Shown here in pieces: positions 44,205 through 56,859 of a stretch of 64,000 nt of DNA. Origin of the DNA: JBMNGO01 sp050949885 (GTDB taxonomy: Bacteria > Bacillota > Syntrophomonadia > Syntrophomonadales > Syntrophomonadaceae). The stretch lies in NCBI GenBank assembly GCA_050949885.1, contig JBMNGO010000002.1, positions 186,001 to 250,000 of the forward strand. The letters are read 5' to 3'. Each line of letters begins with the position of its first letter. The first letter of the stretch is position 1. The translations under genes and the position numbers were made by a program. Below the pieces are notes generated by a model, which worked only from the letters and a program-made list of their open reading frames with translations, was not told the DNA's origin and made no database searches.

Positions 44205-44408
44205 ATGCCTTTAAGTGCTCGCAACCAACTAAAAGGTCGTATTAAATCTATTCAATCAGACAACGTAATGTCAGAGGTAGTTATCGATGTAGGTGGTATG
44301 GAGATTTGTTCAACTATAACAGCAAACTCCGTCACCAGACTGGGTTTAAAAATTGGTGATGAAGCATCCGCCATTATTAAAGCCAGTGATGTCATAATTT
44401 CTAAGTAG
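44205..44408 (+). CDS. TOBE-domain molybdate/tungstate-binding protein (Mop-like)
   Basis: This 67-residue protein is a single TOBE/Mop domain: LSARNQLKGRIKSIQSDNVM, then VVIDVGGMEICSTITANSVT and IIKASDVIISK. Mop-type proteins store or sense molybdate and tungstate as oligomers. ATG at 44205 has AAGGGG 8 nt upstream. A rho-independent terminator follows, so it is a single-gene transcript. It complements the tungstate uptake operon about 16 kb away. Confidence 0.9.
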   Translation: MPLSARNQLKGRIKSIQSDNVMSEVVIDVGGMEICSTITANSVTRLGLKIGDEASAIIKASDVIISK

Positions 44409-44473
44409 CCTGCCATGGAAAGCAGAATAGAATATGAAGTCTTCTTTCGGTCCTTTATTTACCGATTAAGCAA

Positions 44474-44510
44474 GAGAGGGGCAATTAAGTATGCCTCTCC
44501 TTTCCTTTTC
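44474..44510 (+). terminator. Rho-independent terminator of the TOBE gene
   Basis: GAGAGGGGCA and TGCCTCTC pair around eight bases, followed by a T-rich stretch (CTTTCCTTTTC). It lies about 65 nt beyond the stop at 44408. Confidence 0.75.
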
Positions 44511-44778
44511 AAAGGCATAATCCCCCAACATAATTCCTCCCCTCTATATTCCAGGTTCTCTCCTGTTTATCATAAGCTTATCCAATTGAAAATAGTCATA
44601 ATGGCTTTTGTTAGGGACACAAAAAATTCTTATGCAAAAAACTTGCTCTTAACGCTGCTGTATTACTATTCAAAAACCCCATGTTTTAGCCCTTTTACGT
44701 AATTATTTTCCCATATCGTTATGTAACACATTGGGCCACAAACCATATAATGTAATAATTCAGAAAGGAGGTATTGCT
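44511..44778. other. Intergenic region before the YmaF-like gene
   Basis: About 270 bp of ordinary AT-rich sequence. I see no gene or RNA structure other than the Shine-Dalgarno region near 44763. Confidence 0.4.
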
Positions 44779-45132
44779 TTGAATTATACAGTTAGCCAAC
44801 GTACAACACCCAGACACGTCCACAACTTTTCCGGTATAACCTTCCTTGCCAGAAGACACCGTCATCGTTTCTCAGGAAGAACAAGAGTAAATTTGGTAAC
44901 ACTGCGCAGTGGCAGACACCGGCATAGGTATAATGTGCGATCAACAAGGAATTTTGATCATCGCCACCGTTTGGTAAATACTACTGGTCTCAATATTGAA
45001 ATTGGAGGCGGCAGACACATCCACCGCACCCGTCCGAATGTCCAGACTACCCGTAACTTCGCCCACAGGCATCGTTATCGTTTTACTACGGGAAGAAATA
45101 TTAACATCAGACGCTCTGGTAATAGCCGCTAA
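44779..45132 (+). CDS. YmaF-like His/Arg-rich repeat protein
   Basis: A 117-residue protein made of repeated units with a HxH or RHRHR motif every 20-25 residues (PRHVHNFSGITFLARRHRHR, SGRHRHRYNV, TRNFDHRHRL, GGRHIHR, TRNFAHRHRYRF). The pattern matches the YmaF family, in which histidine pairs flank Thr/Gly-rich strands. It is highly basic. TTG at 44779 has AAAGGAGG 7 nt upstream. The role is unknown; metal binding or a spore/phage-tail-like surface role are both possible. Confidence 0.75.
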   Translation: MNYTVSQRTTPRHVHNFSGITFLARRHRHRFSGRTRVNLVTLRSGRHRHRYNVRSTRNFDHRHRLVNTTGLNIEIGGGRHIHRTRPNVQTTRNFAHRHRYRFTTGRNINIRRSGNSR

Positions 45133-45154
45133 AGGGGCCAATCCATGTCTTCAT

Positions 45155-45203
45155 CCCTCAAACTAGACAGATCATAAAGCTGTCATTTTGAGGGAATTTT
45201 TTT
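45155..45203 (+). terminator. Rho-independent terminator of the YmaF-like gene
   Basis: A long hairpin (CCCTCAAA against TTTTGAGGG, with inner GACAG/CTGTC) at 45155-45194 is followed by a run of T to about 45203 on the plus strand. Confidence 0.85.
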
Positions 45204-45246
45204 CGTTAGAAAAAAATTAATCCTGCTACCCTCTGCTACCCTAGTG

Positions 45247-45894
45247 TTAAGCTCCGCAGGAGCACAAAATAAGTGGTGCCCGCAGGGTGCTTCATTAATT
45301 CTAAGCTCCGAAGGAGCAAATAATAGGTGGTACCCGCAGGGTGCTTCATTAATTCTAAGCTCCGCAAGAGCACAAAATAAGTGGTACCCGCAGGGTGCTT
45401 CATTAATTCTAAGCTCCGCAGGAGCACAAAATAAGTGGTACCCGCAGGGTGCTTCATTAATTCTAAGCTCCGCAGGAGCACAAAATAAGTGGTACCCGCA
45501 GGGTGCTTCATTAATTCTAAGCTCCGCAGGAGCACAAAATAAGTGGTACCCGCAGGGTGCTTCATTAATTCTAAGCTCCGCAGGAGCACAAAATAAGTGG
45601 TACCCGCAGGGTGCTTCATTAATTCTAAGCTCCGCAGGAGCACAAAATAAGTGGTACCCGCAGGGTGCTTCATTAATTCTAAGCTCCGCAGGAGCACAAA
45701 ATAAGTGGTACCCGCAGGGTGCTTCATTAATTCTAAGCTCCGCAGGAGCACAAAATAAGTGGTACCCGCAGGGTGCTTCATTAATTCTAAGCTCCGCAGG
45801 AGCACAAAATAAGTGGTACCCGCAGGGTGCTTCATTAATTCTAAGCTCCGCAGGAGCAAATAATAGGTGGTCCCCGGAGGGGGCGCCCACAGCT
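45247..45894. repeat. 54-bp tandem repeat array, 12 units
   Basis: Twelve head-to-tail units start at 45247, 45301, 45355 and so on to 45841. Units four to eleven (45409-45840) are identical, units one to three differ by a few bases, and the last degrades. Each unit holds a GCTCC-gca-GGAGC hairpin and a less perfect (G)TACCC-gca-GGGTGC hairpin. Because 54 is a multiple of three and no stop occurs, several frames stay open on both strands; none looks like a real protein. It begins about 30 bp from the 3' end of 5S rRNA. Confidence 0.95.
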
Positions 45895-45923
45895 GTAACA
45901 TATCGTGTGCCAGAAAATACTAA

Positions 45924-46040
45924 TTCCTGGCGACGTCCTACTCTCCCACAGCTAAACTGCAGTACCATCGGCGCTGGAGGGCTTAACTGCCGTGTTCGGT
46001 ATGGGAACGGGTGTACCCCCTCCGCCATTGTCACCAGGAA
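45924..46040 (-). rRNA. rrf: 5S ribosomal RNA
   Basis: 117 nt that begin TTCCTGGTGACAATGGCGGA and contain the conserved CCCATACCGAACACGGCAG loop and the GTAGGACGTCGCCAGGAA end. The two ends pair. It follows 23S rRNA in the same operon. Confidence 0.97.
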
Positions 46041-46067
46041 AATTAATTTCATACTATTCTTTTGTTT

Positions 46068-46100
46068 TGAAACAGGAGAACCGTCCCCTTGATTCCCCTT
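46068..46100 (-). repeat. GGGGACGGTTCTCCTGTTTC-type motif in the 23S-5S spacer
   Basis: The minus strand reads AATCAAGGGGACGGTTCTCC and then TGTTTCAAAAC. This sequence type (GGGGACGGTTCTC plus a purine-rich end) recurs between genes of Clostridia. Its core GGACGGTTCTCC also occurs in the inverted repeat at 421-487. Family membership is inference. Confidence 0.6.
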
Positions 46101-46139
46101 GTTCTCTAAAAACTGCATAGAAGAAGCCCGTCTTTTTAA

Positions 46140-49131
<2,992 letters not shown>

Positions 49132-49257
49132 TTAAGACGCTTTTAAAAACTCTCACTCAGTGTGTTTGTTTTTACCTTGCTTCTTCTTTATGCAGTTTTT
49201 AAAGAACATTCTTACCTAGAAACAAGGTTCCCAGGTCCCTTTTTACCATTTTATAAT

Positions 49258-49333
49258 TGGTGGAGATGAGGAGACTCGAACTCCTGACCCCCTGCTTGCA
49301 AGGCAGGTGCTCTCCCAGCTGAGCTACACCCCC
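49258..49333 (-). tRNA. tRNA-Ala (anticodon TGC)
   Basis: A 76-nt tRNA with a complete cloverleaf, including GTAGCTCAGCTGGGAGAGC in the D-arm, CTTGCAA in the anticodon loop, TTCGAGT in the T-loop and an encoded CCA end. It lies in the rRNA operon spacer, with tRNA-Ile. Confidence 0.97.
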
Positions 49334-49339
49334 AAAGAA

Positions 49340-49444
49340 TAGACGTCGGAGGCAGATGTCGGAGGTCAGATTCTTGTTGAAACTAGCTCCGCTAGTTTCT
49401 TTCTAAATCTCTGACTTCCTGCTTGTGACTTCTGACCTCAGAAA
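49340..49444 (-). repeat. Spacer with short repeated GTCGGAGGTCAGA-type motifs
   Basis: The tRNA spacer contains GACGTCGGAGGCAGATGTCGG and an inverted copy (TGACTTCTGACCTCAG), and the same words return between 16S and tRNA-Ile at about 49569-49606. They look like simple repeat fillers that often sit in clostridial rRNA spacers. Confidence 0.6.
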
Positions 49445-49521
<77 letters not shown>

Positions 49522-49673
49522 TTATACATAAAACAAACAGCAAGACTAATCGAGTGATCGACCTAGTTTCGGAAGTCGGAGGTCAGATGTCGGAAGTCGG
49601 AGTTTTGGTCGAAATCGGTAAACCGATTTCTTCTCCTTTTCCTACCTTTTCCCCCTCTTCTCCTACTCCTTAG

Positions 49674-51392
<1,719 letters not shown>

Positions 51393-51493
51393 AAATTTTA
51401 TCCTAGCTTTCGCTTGGCTTTTCTTATCTTCGCACTCGTCGTCTTGCTGTTCTGTTTTATCAAGATCGTGCGCACCTCTCGGGCGCAAGACTT

Positions 51494-51522
51494 ATATTAT
51501 CATGCAGCCTTTTTGATGTCAA
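51494..51522 (-). promoter_or_regulatory. SigA promoter of the rRNA operon
   Basis: TTGACA (51517-51522) and TAATAT (51494-51499) are separated by 17 bp on the minus strand, about 100 bp upstream of the 16S 5' end. This is close to the SigA consensus and suits strong rRNA transcription. Confidence 0.85.
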
Positions 51523-51619
51523 GAGATTTAAGCCTATCTTTCTACAAAAAAATAGGGCTTGTTTCTTTATATACTAGTTGCCTCTTTATACACTAAGGGA
51601 AGCAATAAATTATATAATC

Positions 51620-51883
51620 CTATACTGCTTTTTTCTTTCTTATTTTTTCTATATATATAGCACAATCAGGACATACCATCTCACATATCTTGCAGGCTAT
51701 ACAACTCTGTGCGTCTTTGGGCTTAATGGTAGGTGTTCCGTATACTCCAAGTTTCTCCGACCAGATCAACACATCGTTAGGACATTTTTCTTTGCATAGC
51801 CCGCATCCTTTGCAGAGTTCCGGAGAAATGTAAAAATTTGCTTTTTCCATAGGGATAAATATTTCCTTCTCCTTATCGGTCAT
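51620..51883 (-). CDS. korD: 2-oxoacid:ferredoxin oxidoreductase, delta subunit (2x[4Fe-4S] ferredoxin)
   Basis: An 87-residue ferredoxin with two clusters: CKGCGLCKEKCP and then CIACKICEMVCPDC. It is the last gene of the four-gene unit and hands electrons from the catalytic beta subunit to free ferredoxin. ATG at 51883 follows GGAGGGGGAG. It overlaps the gamma gene by 11 nt. Symbols follow the 2-oxoglutarate enzyme convention; the true substrate could be 2-oxoisovalerate or another 2-oxoacid. Confidence 0.9.
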   Translation of the reverse strand: MTDKEKEIFIPMEKANFYISPELCKGCGLCKEKCPNDVLIWSEKLGVYGTPTIKPKDAQSCIACKICEMVCPDCAIYIEKIRKKKAV

Positions 51884-52463
51884 TTTCTCCCCCTCCTTCC
51901 TGAAGGGACTTCCGGGCTACGTCTCTTCCTATTTCTAATGCTTTGAAATTGAGCTCCCTTAGATCAGGATTTTTTTCAAATTTATACGCTAGTTTGTCTT
52001 CCAAGGCTCCTTTAGCAGTCTCAAAACTTACTACCCCCGTTAGCCCTATTACAGCTCCCATGATTATTATATTGAATACACGGGGATGTAGTTGGTTGTT
52101 GGCAATATCCACAGCCGGTATACCAACTATTTTCTTAACCTGGGCAGGCAGTTGAGCCTGGGATACTTCAGTGCTGCTGTCGTATACGAAGATGGTATTT
52201 TCATCACAATAATCAATGGTCCGGGCTATGGCTCTCTCGCTTAAGGCAATAACCACATCACCTTTGAAGAATTTAGGCGCACCAATTCTTTTTTCACTAA
52301 ACTGGATGAAAGCTATCGAAACGCCACCACGCTGCTCTAACCCAAAATTGGGAATATAGATAGTCTGCTGGTTTTCCTTGTAGCCTGCTTCAGCCAATAT
52401 TTCAGCCACCGATTGAACGCCCTGCCCGCCTTCACCAGCCAGGGCAATCCTTAATAAACTCAT
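51873..52463 (-). CDS. korC: 2-oxoacid:ferredoxin oxidoreductase, gamma subunit
   Basis: This 196-residue protein has the gamma domain start RIALAGEGGQGVQSVAEILA and then YIPNFGLEQRGGVSIAFIQF, a match to the pyruvate/ketoisovalerate oxidoreductase gamma family. It assembles with alpha, beta and delta in the cytoplasm. Its ATG overlaps the stop of beta in TAATG, so translation is coupled. RBS is AGGGG. Confidence 0.93.
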   Translation of the reverse strand: MSLLRIALAGEGGQGVQSVAEILAEAGYKENQQTIYIPNFGLEQRGGVSIAFIQFSEKRIGAPKFFKGDVVIALSERAIARTIDYCDENTIFVYDSSTEVSQAQLPAQVKKIVGIPAVDIANNQLHPRVFNIIIMGAVIGLTGVVSFETAKGALEDKLAYKFEKNPDLRELNFKALEIGRDVARKSLQEGGGENDR

Positions 52464-53212
52464 TATTTGTCCCCCTTTGCTAAGGGATTTTTTAACTCTC
52501 CTACAGAGAAATATTTTTCCATCTCGTCTTCAAGAAAATTCCAGGTCTGTTGCGCATTGGTTCTCCAATTGGTTGGACAGGTGGAAAGTACTTCAACAAA
52601 GGAAAAACCATTTCCCTCCATTTGATTTATCAGTGCATTTTTTATAAAACGTTTTAATTGTTTATATTTAGATACTGTTGCCCGCGCCACATATGCAGTA
52701 TCAGACGTAATCTCAGCGATAAACTCAGGGCCTTTGGTTGGATATCCGGTAAGCTCCACATCACGGCCAAATGGACTAGTTTCCGTTTTCTGCCCGGGAA
52801 GAGTGGTCGGAGCCATTTGTCCGCCAGTCATTCCGTAATTAGTATTGTTCACTAGTATTAAGGTAACTTTTTCATTTCTAATAGCTGAATTAAGCAGATG
52901 TTGAGATCCGATAGAATAGCCTCCTCCGTCACCCATATATCCGATACAAACCAGTTCTGGACGAGCTCTTTTAATTCCTACCATCACAGGGGTTGTTCTT
53001 CCGTGATGGGTCTGGGTACTATCACAGGCAAAAAAATTCCAGGACAGCAATGAGCAGCCTATATCGCAGCCGAACACGGTTTGATTCTGAATTTGCAGTT
53101 CATCGATGGCCTCGCCCAAAGCCTTAAGGGTAATTCCATGGCCGCAACCAGGGCAAAACTTGTGTGGCTTGGACGGGAGATACCAGGATTTTGGCATGGC
53201 TTGTTCAATCAT
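52463..53212 (-). CDS. korB: 2-oxoacid:ferredoxin oxidoreductase, beta subunit (TPP-binding)
   Basis: The 249-residue protein binds thiamine diphosphate: FCPGCGHGITLKALGEAID at the start, GCDIGCSLLSWNFFACDSTQ with Fe-S and TPP contacts, then GYMGDGGGYSIGSQHLLN and LVNNTNYGMTGGQMAPT. It carries the decarboxylation chemistry that yields acyl-CoA and reduced ferredoxin. ATG at 53212 has a GGGGG site. Cys-rich C-terminus is retained. Confidence 0.94.
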   Translation of the reverse strand: MIEQAMPKSWYLPSKPHKFCPGCGHGITLKALGEAIDELQIQNQTVFGCDIGCSLLSWNFFACDSTQTHHGRTTPVMVGIKRARPELVCIGYMGDGGGYSIGSQHLLNSAIRNEKVTLILVNNTNYGMTGGQMAPTTLPGQKTETSPFGRDVELTGYPTKGPEFIAEITSDTAYVARATVSKYKQLKRFIKNALINQMEGNGFSFVEVLSTCPTNWRTNAQQTWNFLEDEMEKYFSVGELKNPLAKGDK

Positions 53213-53228
53213 TTCTAAACCCCCTTCC

Positions 53229-54317
53229 CTAAAGAATACTCTTCACTTTATTAACGATATCATTATCAACAATGCCCATACCAGGCATGGCCAGATTGTC
53301 AATGGCGACCGTTTCCCCATATATCTCCTGCTTGGTAAGCCTCTCCAGCTGCCCCAAAGCTGATTCAGCAATCAGTATCTTTTTGGCTCCACTTTTATTG
53401 ATAACATCGCGCAGCTGTTTTTGAGGGAATGGTCTGAGGGTAATAGGCCTGAAATAACCAGCCTTGATTCCCTGGGCGCGAAGAATTTTCACAGCGTCAT
53501 CGGCAGCTCGGGAAACTATTCCATGTGAAAGAATAATGACCTCGGCATCTTCACACTCTTTTTCCTCATACTCAACAATTTCCGGAATTATTGCCCTGTA
53601 TTCAGCATCAAACTTTGTTACTACTTCATAAAGTTCTTCTTCCAGACTATAAATGTTGCATAAATGCTGGGGTTCTCTATCTTCTCCGATTTTGCCCCCC
53701 AGTCCCACTAGGGCAAAGCTATCCACGGTTTTTATGCCGCGATCTTCAGGATCATACATTTCCAGCGGTTCGCGCATTTTCGCCTGATAACCATCTCCCA
53801 GTATAAAAACCGGGAATCTATATTTCCATGCATTATTAAAACCTTTAATTACATAATCATATATTTCCTGGTGGCTTGCGGTGGAATATACTATTCGGTG
53901 TCCTTCCCCATTTCCTCCATAAGTTGTAAGTGTAACCTCTTGCTGCGAGTAAACCACCGTCCCCGAAGAAGGTCCTCCCCTTTGTTGAATAACCGCCAGT
54001 AATGGCAGTCTCATAGCTTCCGCCATGCCAAAGGGTTCCTGCATTAAAACATTGCCAGGACCAGCAGTAGCTGTGAATGCCTTTTTCCCTGCCTGTATAG
54101 CACCACAGGTAGTAAAACCTGCAGACAGTTCATCTTCAGTTTGTAAAAAACCCCTGCCATATTTTGGCGCCAAGCGAGTCCAGTAATGCATTACTTCATT
54201 CTGGGGAGTAATAGGATACCCAAACATTATATCGGCTCCAGAAACCAGTGCTGCCCATGCTACTGCCTCATTACCGGTAACAAACGCCTTTTTCGGCTCA
54301 CCAATTATACGTTCCAT
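53229..54317 (-). CDS. korA: 2-oxoacid:ferredoxin oxidoreductase, alpha subunit
   Basis: A 362-residue alpha subunit: TGNEAVAWAALVSGADIMFG, YPITPQNEVMHYWTRLAPKY and the KAFTATAGPGNVLMQEP motif, characteristic of the KorA/VorA type that is separate from the ferredoxin domain. It forms the TPP- and CoA-contact face with the beta subunit. ATG at 54317 has GGGAGGTG upstream. It follows the P-loop protein by 34 nt. Confidence 0.95.
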   Translation of the reverse strand: MERIIGEPKKAFVTGNEAVAWAALVSGADIMFGYPITPQNEVMHYWTRLAPKYGRGFLQTEDELSAGFTTCGAIQAGKKAFTATAGPGNVLMQEPFGMAEAMRLPLLAVIQQRGGPSSGTVVYSQQEVTLTTYGGNGEGHRIVYSTASHQEIYDYVIKGFNNAWKYRFPVFILGDGYQAKMREPLEMYDPEDRGIKTVDSFALVGLGGKIGEDREPQHLCNIYSLEEELYEVVTKFDAEYRAIIPEIVEYEEKECEDAEVIILSHGIVSRAADDAVKILRAQGIKAGYFRPITLRPFPQKQLRDVINKSGAKKILIAESALGQLERLTKQEIYGETVAIDNLAMPGMGIVDNDIVNKVKSIL

Positions 54318-54351
54318 TAGTATTTACACCTCCCGTTCATAATCGCTTTTA

Positions 54352-55101
54352 TTACCACATTGCACCAGGCATATACCTCGTAATAAATTTTATCGGGACA
54401 TTCGGAATTGCATCCTTTATCTGGTCTTTAAGCGTTTTATCTATGCCCATATAGTCCACTGGCAACCCCAGCTCGTCTGCCACCGCTATTATTTCCTTGT
54501 TGCCCAGGCACACCATTTCCCAGGTAGTCAGATCCCCTAGATGGGTATTAGCAACAATGGCATCAACTCTACCCAGTCCTAATATGTATTCTCTTATTTT
54601 GTTCCTATTATTAGTCATAGGGCGACTATAATTAATAACAGCAATGACTCTAAAATTGGGCGTATCATCGATGCCCTCCACTAAATTTAGCGTTTGGGCA
54701 CCAAATACACCATATCCTATATCCAATATTACATCGCCTTCATTCCTTAAAGCCCATCTGGCCCGGGGATTTAGCATAGCACCAGTCTCCCCTAACCCAA
54801 AGGTATCGTTACTAGAGAAGGCAATAACATTTATCCCTAATTCTTCCAAACGCGTCTTTAAAGGGCGGATCGTATAAAATGGTTCAACGGTGTCTAAATC
54901 CACCAAGTTAACCTTTCTCCCCAGGTTCTTTAACTCAATAGCGCGATTTATGGCCATTTCGCTCTTTCCACTGGCATATTCTCCAATATAGGCTTCGACA
55001 ACCCTGTCCTCGTCCAACCTTATAAAGACAACACCTCCTAAAATATCATATATTGATAATAAATCTTTATTAGTATACAACTTTTTACAAATATGAGTCA
55101 A
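54352..55101 (-). CDS. P-loop NTPase upstream of the kor genes
   Basis: This 249-residue protein has a Walker A-type GEYASGKSEMAINRA at about residues 40-55 and then LVDLDTVEPFYTIRPLK, similar to the SIMIBI/MinD-related class, plus GDVILDIGYGVFGAQTLN. I do not recognise a named family. The start is uncertain: TTG at 55101 has AGGGAG 5 nt before it, but an AGGAGG at about codon 22 would fit a start near 55033-55020, where only ATA or a distant TTG is in frame. It may help maturation or regulation of the oxidoreductase. Confidence 0.75.
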   Translation of the reverse strand: MTHICKKLYTNKDLLSIYDILGGVVFIRLDEDRVVEAYIGEYASGKSEMAINRAIELKNLGRKVNLVDLDTVEPFYTIRPLKTRLEELGINVIAFSSNDTFGLGETGAMLNPRARWALRNEGDVILDIGYGVFGAQTLNLVEGIDDTPNFRVIAVINYSRPMTNNRNKIREYILGLGRVDAIVANTHLGDLTTWEMVCLGNKEIIAVADELGLPVDYMGIDKTLKDQIKDAIPNVPIKFITRYMPGAMW

Positions 55102-55278
55102 TAATTCTCCCTGGATTTAAAAATGTTGCGCATATTGGAGCAAAATAATGGGCAAATTCAGGCATAACATATTAGTTACTGGTTTTGGGAAAAACAACTT
55201 CTTTACAGTGGATCATCGTTTATAAATTTTCTTTAACCAGTTAATAACATGCTATGTAATGGTAGGCAGATAATAAAA

Positions 55279-55542
55279 TTATAGCAGAAATTGAAAACAA
55301 ATCAGTAATAAAATTCCTGGAAATCCTAAAAAACCAGCAATAAGAATGGTAAAAAGGTTTATGGGAAGATCAAAGGAAAAGTAGCTGCCTAGATAATTAA
55401 CCAGCAGCAGAAATGCCAGTCCAATTAAGGAGTTTATCACTAACTTCCATAACAGCTTAATGGGCTTTATTAGAACCTGGGCAATAATGTAGATAATGAC
55501 CAATAGAAATAATATAGCAATTATCAGGTTGACTATTTCCAT
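55279..55542 (-). CDS. bofA: Pro-sigma-K processing inhibitor BofA family protein
   Basis: The 87-residue membrane protein has two to three hydrophobic helices (residues about 3-25, 36-50 and 60-85) with the BofA pattern KPIKLLWKLVINSLIGLAFL near the middle and LPINLFTILIAGFLGFPGI at the end. BofA holds SpoIVFB inactive until the forespore signals. Position after recR and yaaL is that of Bacillus. A plain two-gene unit with yaaL is likely. Confidence 0.9.
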   Translation of the reverse strand: MEIVNLIIAILFLLVIIYIIAQVLIKPIKLLWKLVINSLIGLAFLLLVNYLGSYFSFDLPINLFTILIAGFLGFPGILLLICFQFLL

Positions 55543-55554
55543 TCCATCATCCCC

Positions 55555-55821
55555 CTATTGATTCTCACTTTCCAGGGCTTTTTTCTCTTTTTGACGTTTT
55601 AAATAAAAACCATATCTTTTTTCTGCTGCTTTAAGATTATAGATAGCATATTCAATCATATCCGGATCCTCAACTCGGCTGAAAAGATTACTGGCTTGTT
55701 GCAGTTCACAGTGAGCCTGTCTCAGCAGTTCCTCGTCAGTCAGGCTATCAGGCATTTTTTCATTTTCTTTTAAGATTAAAAGATCGCCAATACGCCTCCA
55801 GATATGGCAAAAAATGCCCAC
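55555..55821 (-). CDS. yaaL: DUF2508 protein YaaL
   Basis: An 88-residue helical protein: TDEELLRQAHCELQQASNLF and MIEYAIYNLKAAEKRYGFYL, the DUF2508/YaaL family of unknown function found between recR and bofA. I set GTG at 55821 as start, since GGGAGG lies 7 nt upstream; ATG at 55839 lacks a site. Its function is unknown in Bacillus too. Confidence 0.83.
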   Translation of the reverse strand: MGIFCHIWRRIGDLLILKENEKMPDSLTDEELLRQAHCELQQASNLFSRVEDPDMIEYAIYNLKAAEKRYGFYLKRQKEKKALESENQ

Positions 55822-55887
55822 ACAAAAACCTCCCGGCATGGAATCTATTTCCTTTAATCATCCTATGCCAGAAGGCTGATTATTATG

Positions 55888-56481
55888 CTATATTTCCTTG
55901 CGCCCTTCGATGGCTCTCCTCAAGGTTATTTCGTCAGCAAATTCAATGTCGCCGCCTACGGGAAGCCCCCGCGCCAAATAGGTAACCTTAACACCAAAAC
56001 TTGCAGCCGTACTGGCCAGAAATCGTGACAGTATTTCCCCGTCAATATCAGGGTTTAATGCCAGTATCACTTCTTTAACTTGCCCTTTGTTCAGTATCTC
56101 CTTGAAACGCGTCAAATCCAAGTCTTCCAAACCTTGGCTTTCGAGTAAATGAAAATCTTTGTTTAAAGCCAGGTAGCGTCCTCTAAAGCCTGCCCGCTCA
56201 ATTGCCATAATATCGCTGGCTTCTTCAGTAATACACAAAATACTGTTATCCCGGTCTTGATCTTGGCAGATAATACACGGATCCGTGTCTGTTAGGAACC
56301 CGCAACCGGGACAGGGAAATACTTTAGTCCTGGCTGTTATTATGGCGTCAGAAAGTTCTTTGGCTTCTTGAGGCGGGAGTTTTAGAATAAATAAGGCAAG
56401 CCTCTGTGCCGTTTTTGGTCCAATAGTTGGAAGTTTAAGGAGTTGATTAATCAAGTTTTCCAGAGGCCGGGCTAATCTCAT
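55888..56481 (-). CDS. recR: Recombination protein RecR
   Basis: This 197-residue protein has the helix-hairpin-helix start (LLKLPTIGPKTAQRLALFIL), a C4 zinc finger (CPGCGFLTDTDPCIIC) and a Toprim domain (ITEEASDIMAIERAGFRGRY with acidic residues). RecR works with RecF and RecO to load RecA at gaps. ATG at 56481 has AGGAGAG upstream. It is directly behind ebfC, as in most bacteria. Confidence 0.97.
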   Translation of the reverse strand: MRLARPLENLINQLLKLPTIGPKTAQRLALFILKLPPQEAKELSDAIITARTKVFPCPGCGFLTDTDPCIICQDQDRDNSILCITEEASDIMAIERAGFRGRYLALNKDFHLLESQGLEDLDLTRFKEILNKGQVKEVILALNPDIDGEILSRFLASTAASFGVKVTYLARGLPVGGDIEFADEITLRRAIEGRKEI

Positions 56482-56523
56482 TTTGTTCTCTCCTAGCACA
56501 ACGGCAGTGTCTGACCCAAAGCC

Positions 56524-56847
56524 CTAAAAGCCTGGGATATTTAGCCCGCCTGTGATTTTTGACATTTCTGCTGACACCATTTCCTGTGACATTCGGATAC
56601 CTTCATTGACTGCGGCACGAACCAGATCTTCCAGCATTTCAATATCTTCCTCATCAACAACTTCAGGATTGATCTTTATCTCGGTCAATTCCTGTTTGCC
56701 ATTGACTTTTACTGTAACGGCTCCGCCGCCCGAAGAAGCTTCTACTTCCCTTTTATATAATTCTTCCTGTAACTGGGCCATCTGCTCCTGCATTTTTTTG
56801 GCCTGCTTTAACATTTTGGCCATTCCGCCACCGGGATTAAATTTCAT
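56524..56847 (-). CDS. ebfC: Nucleoid-associated protein YbaB/EbfC
   Basis: The 107-residue protein reads GGMAKMLKQAKKMQEQMAQL at the N-terminus and KVNGKQELTEIKINPEVVDE in the core, the YbaB/EbfC family. Dimers bind DNA as tweezers and condense it. ATG follows a GGAGGGACC stretch. It stands between dnaX and recR, the conserved order, with 12 nt to dnaX. Confidence 0.95.
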   Translation of the reverse strand: MKFNPGGGMAKMLKQAKKMQEQMAQLQEELYKREVEASSGGGAVTVKVNGKQELTEIKINPEVVDEEDIEMLEDLVRAAVNEGIRMSQEMVSAEMSKITGGLNIPGF

Positions 56848-56859
56848 TAATGGTCCCTC

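Noticed and set aside
45247..45894. CRISPR array
   Set aside because: The units are direct tandem copies with no unique spacers between them and no cas genes are nearby.
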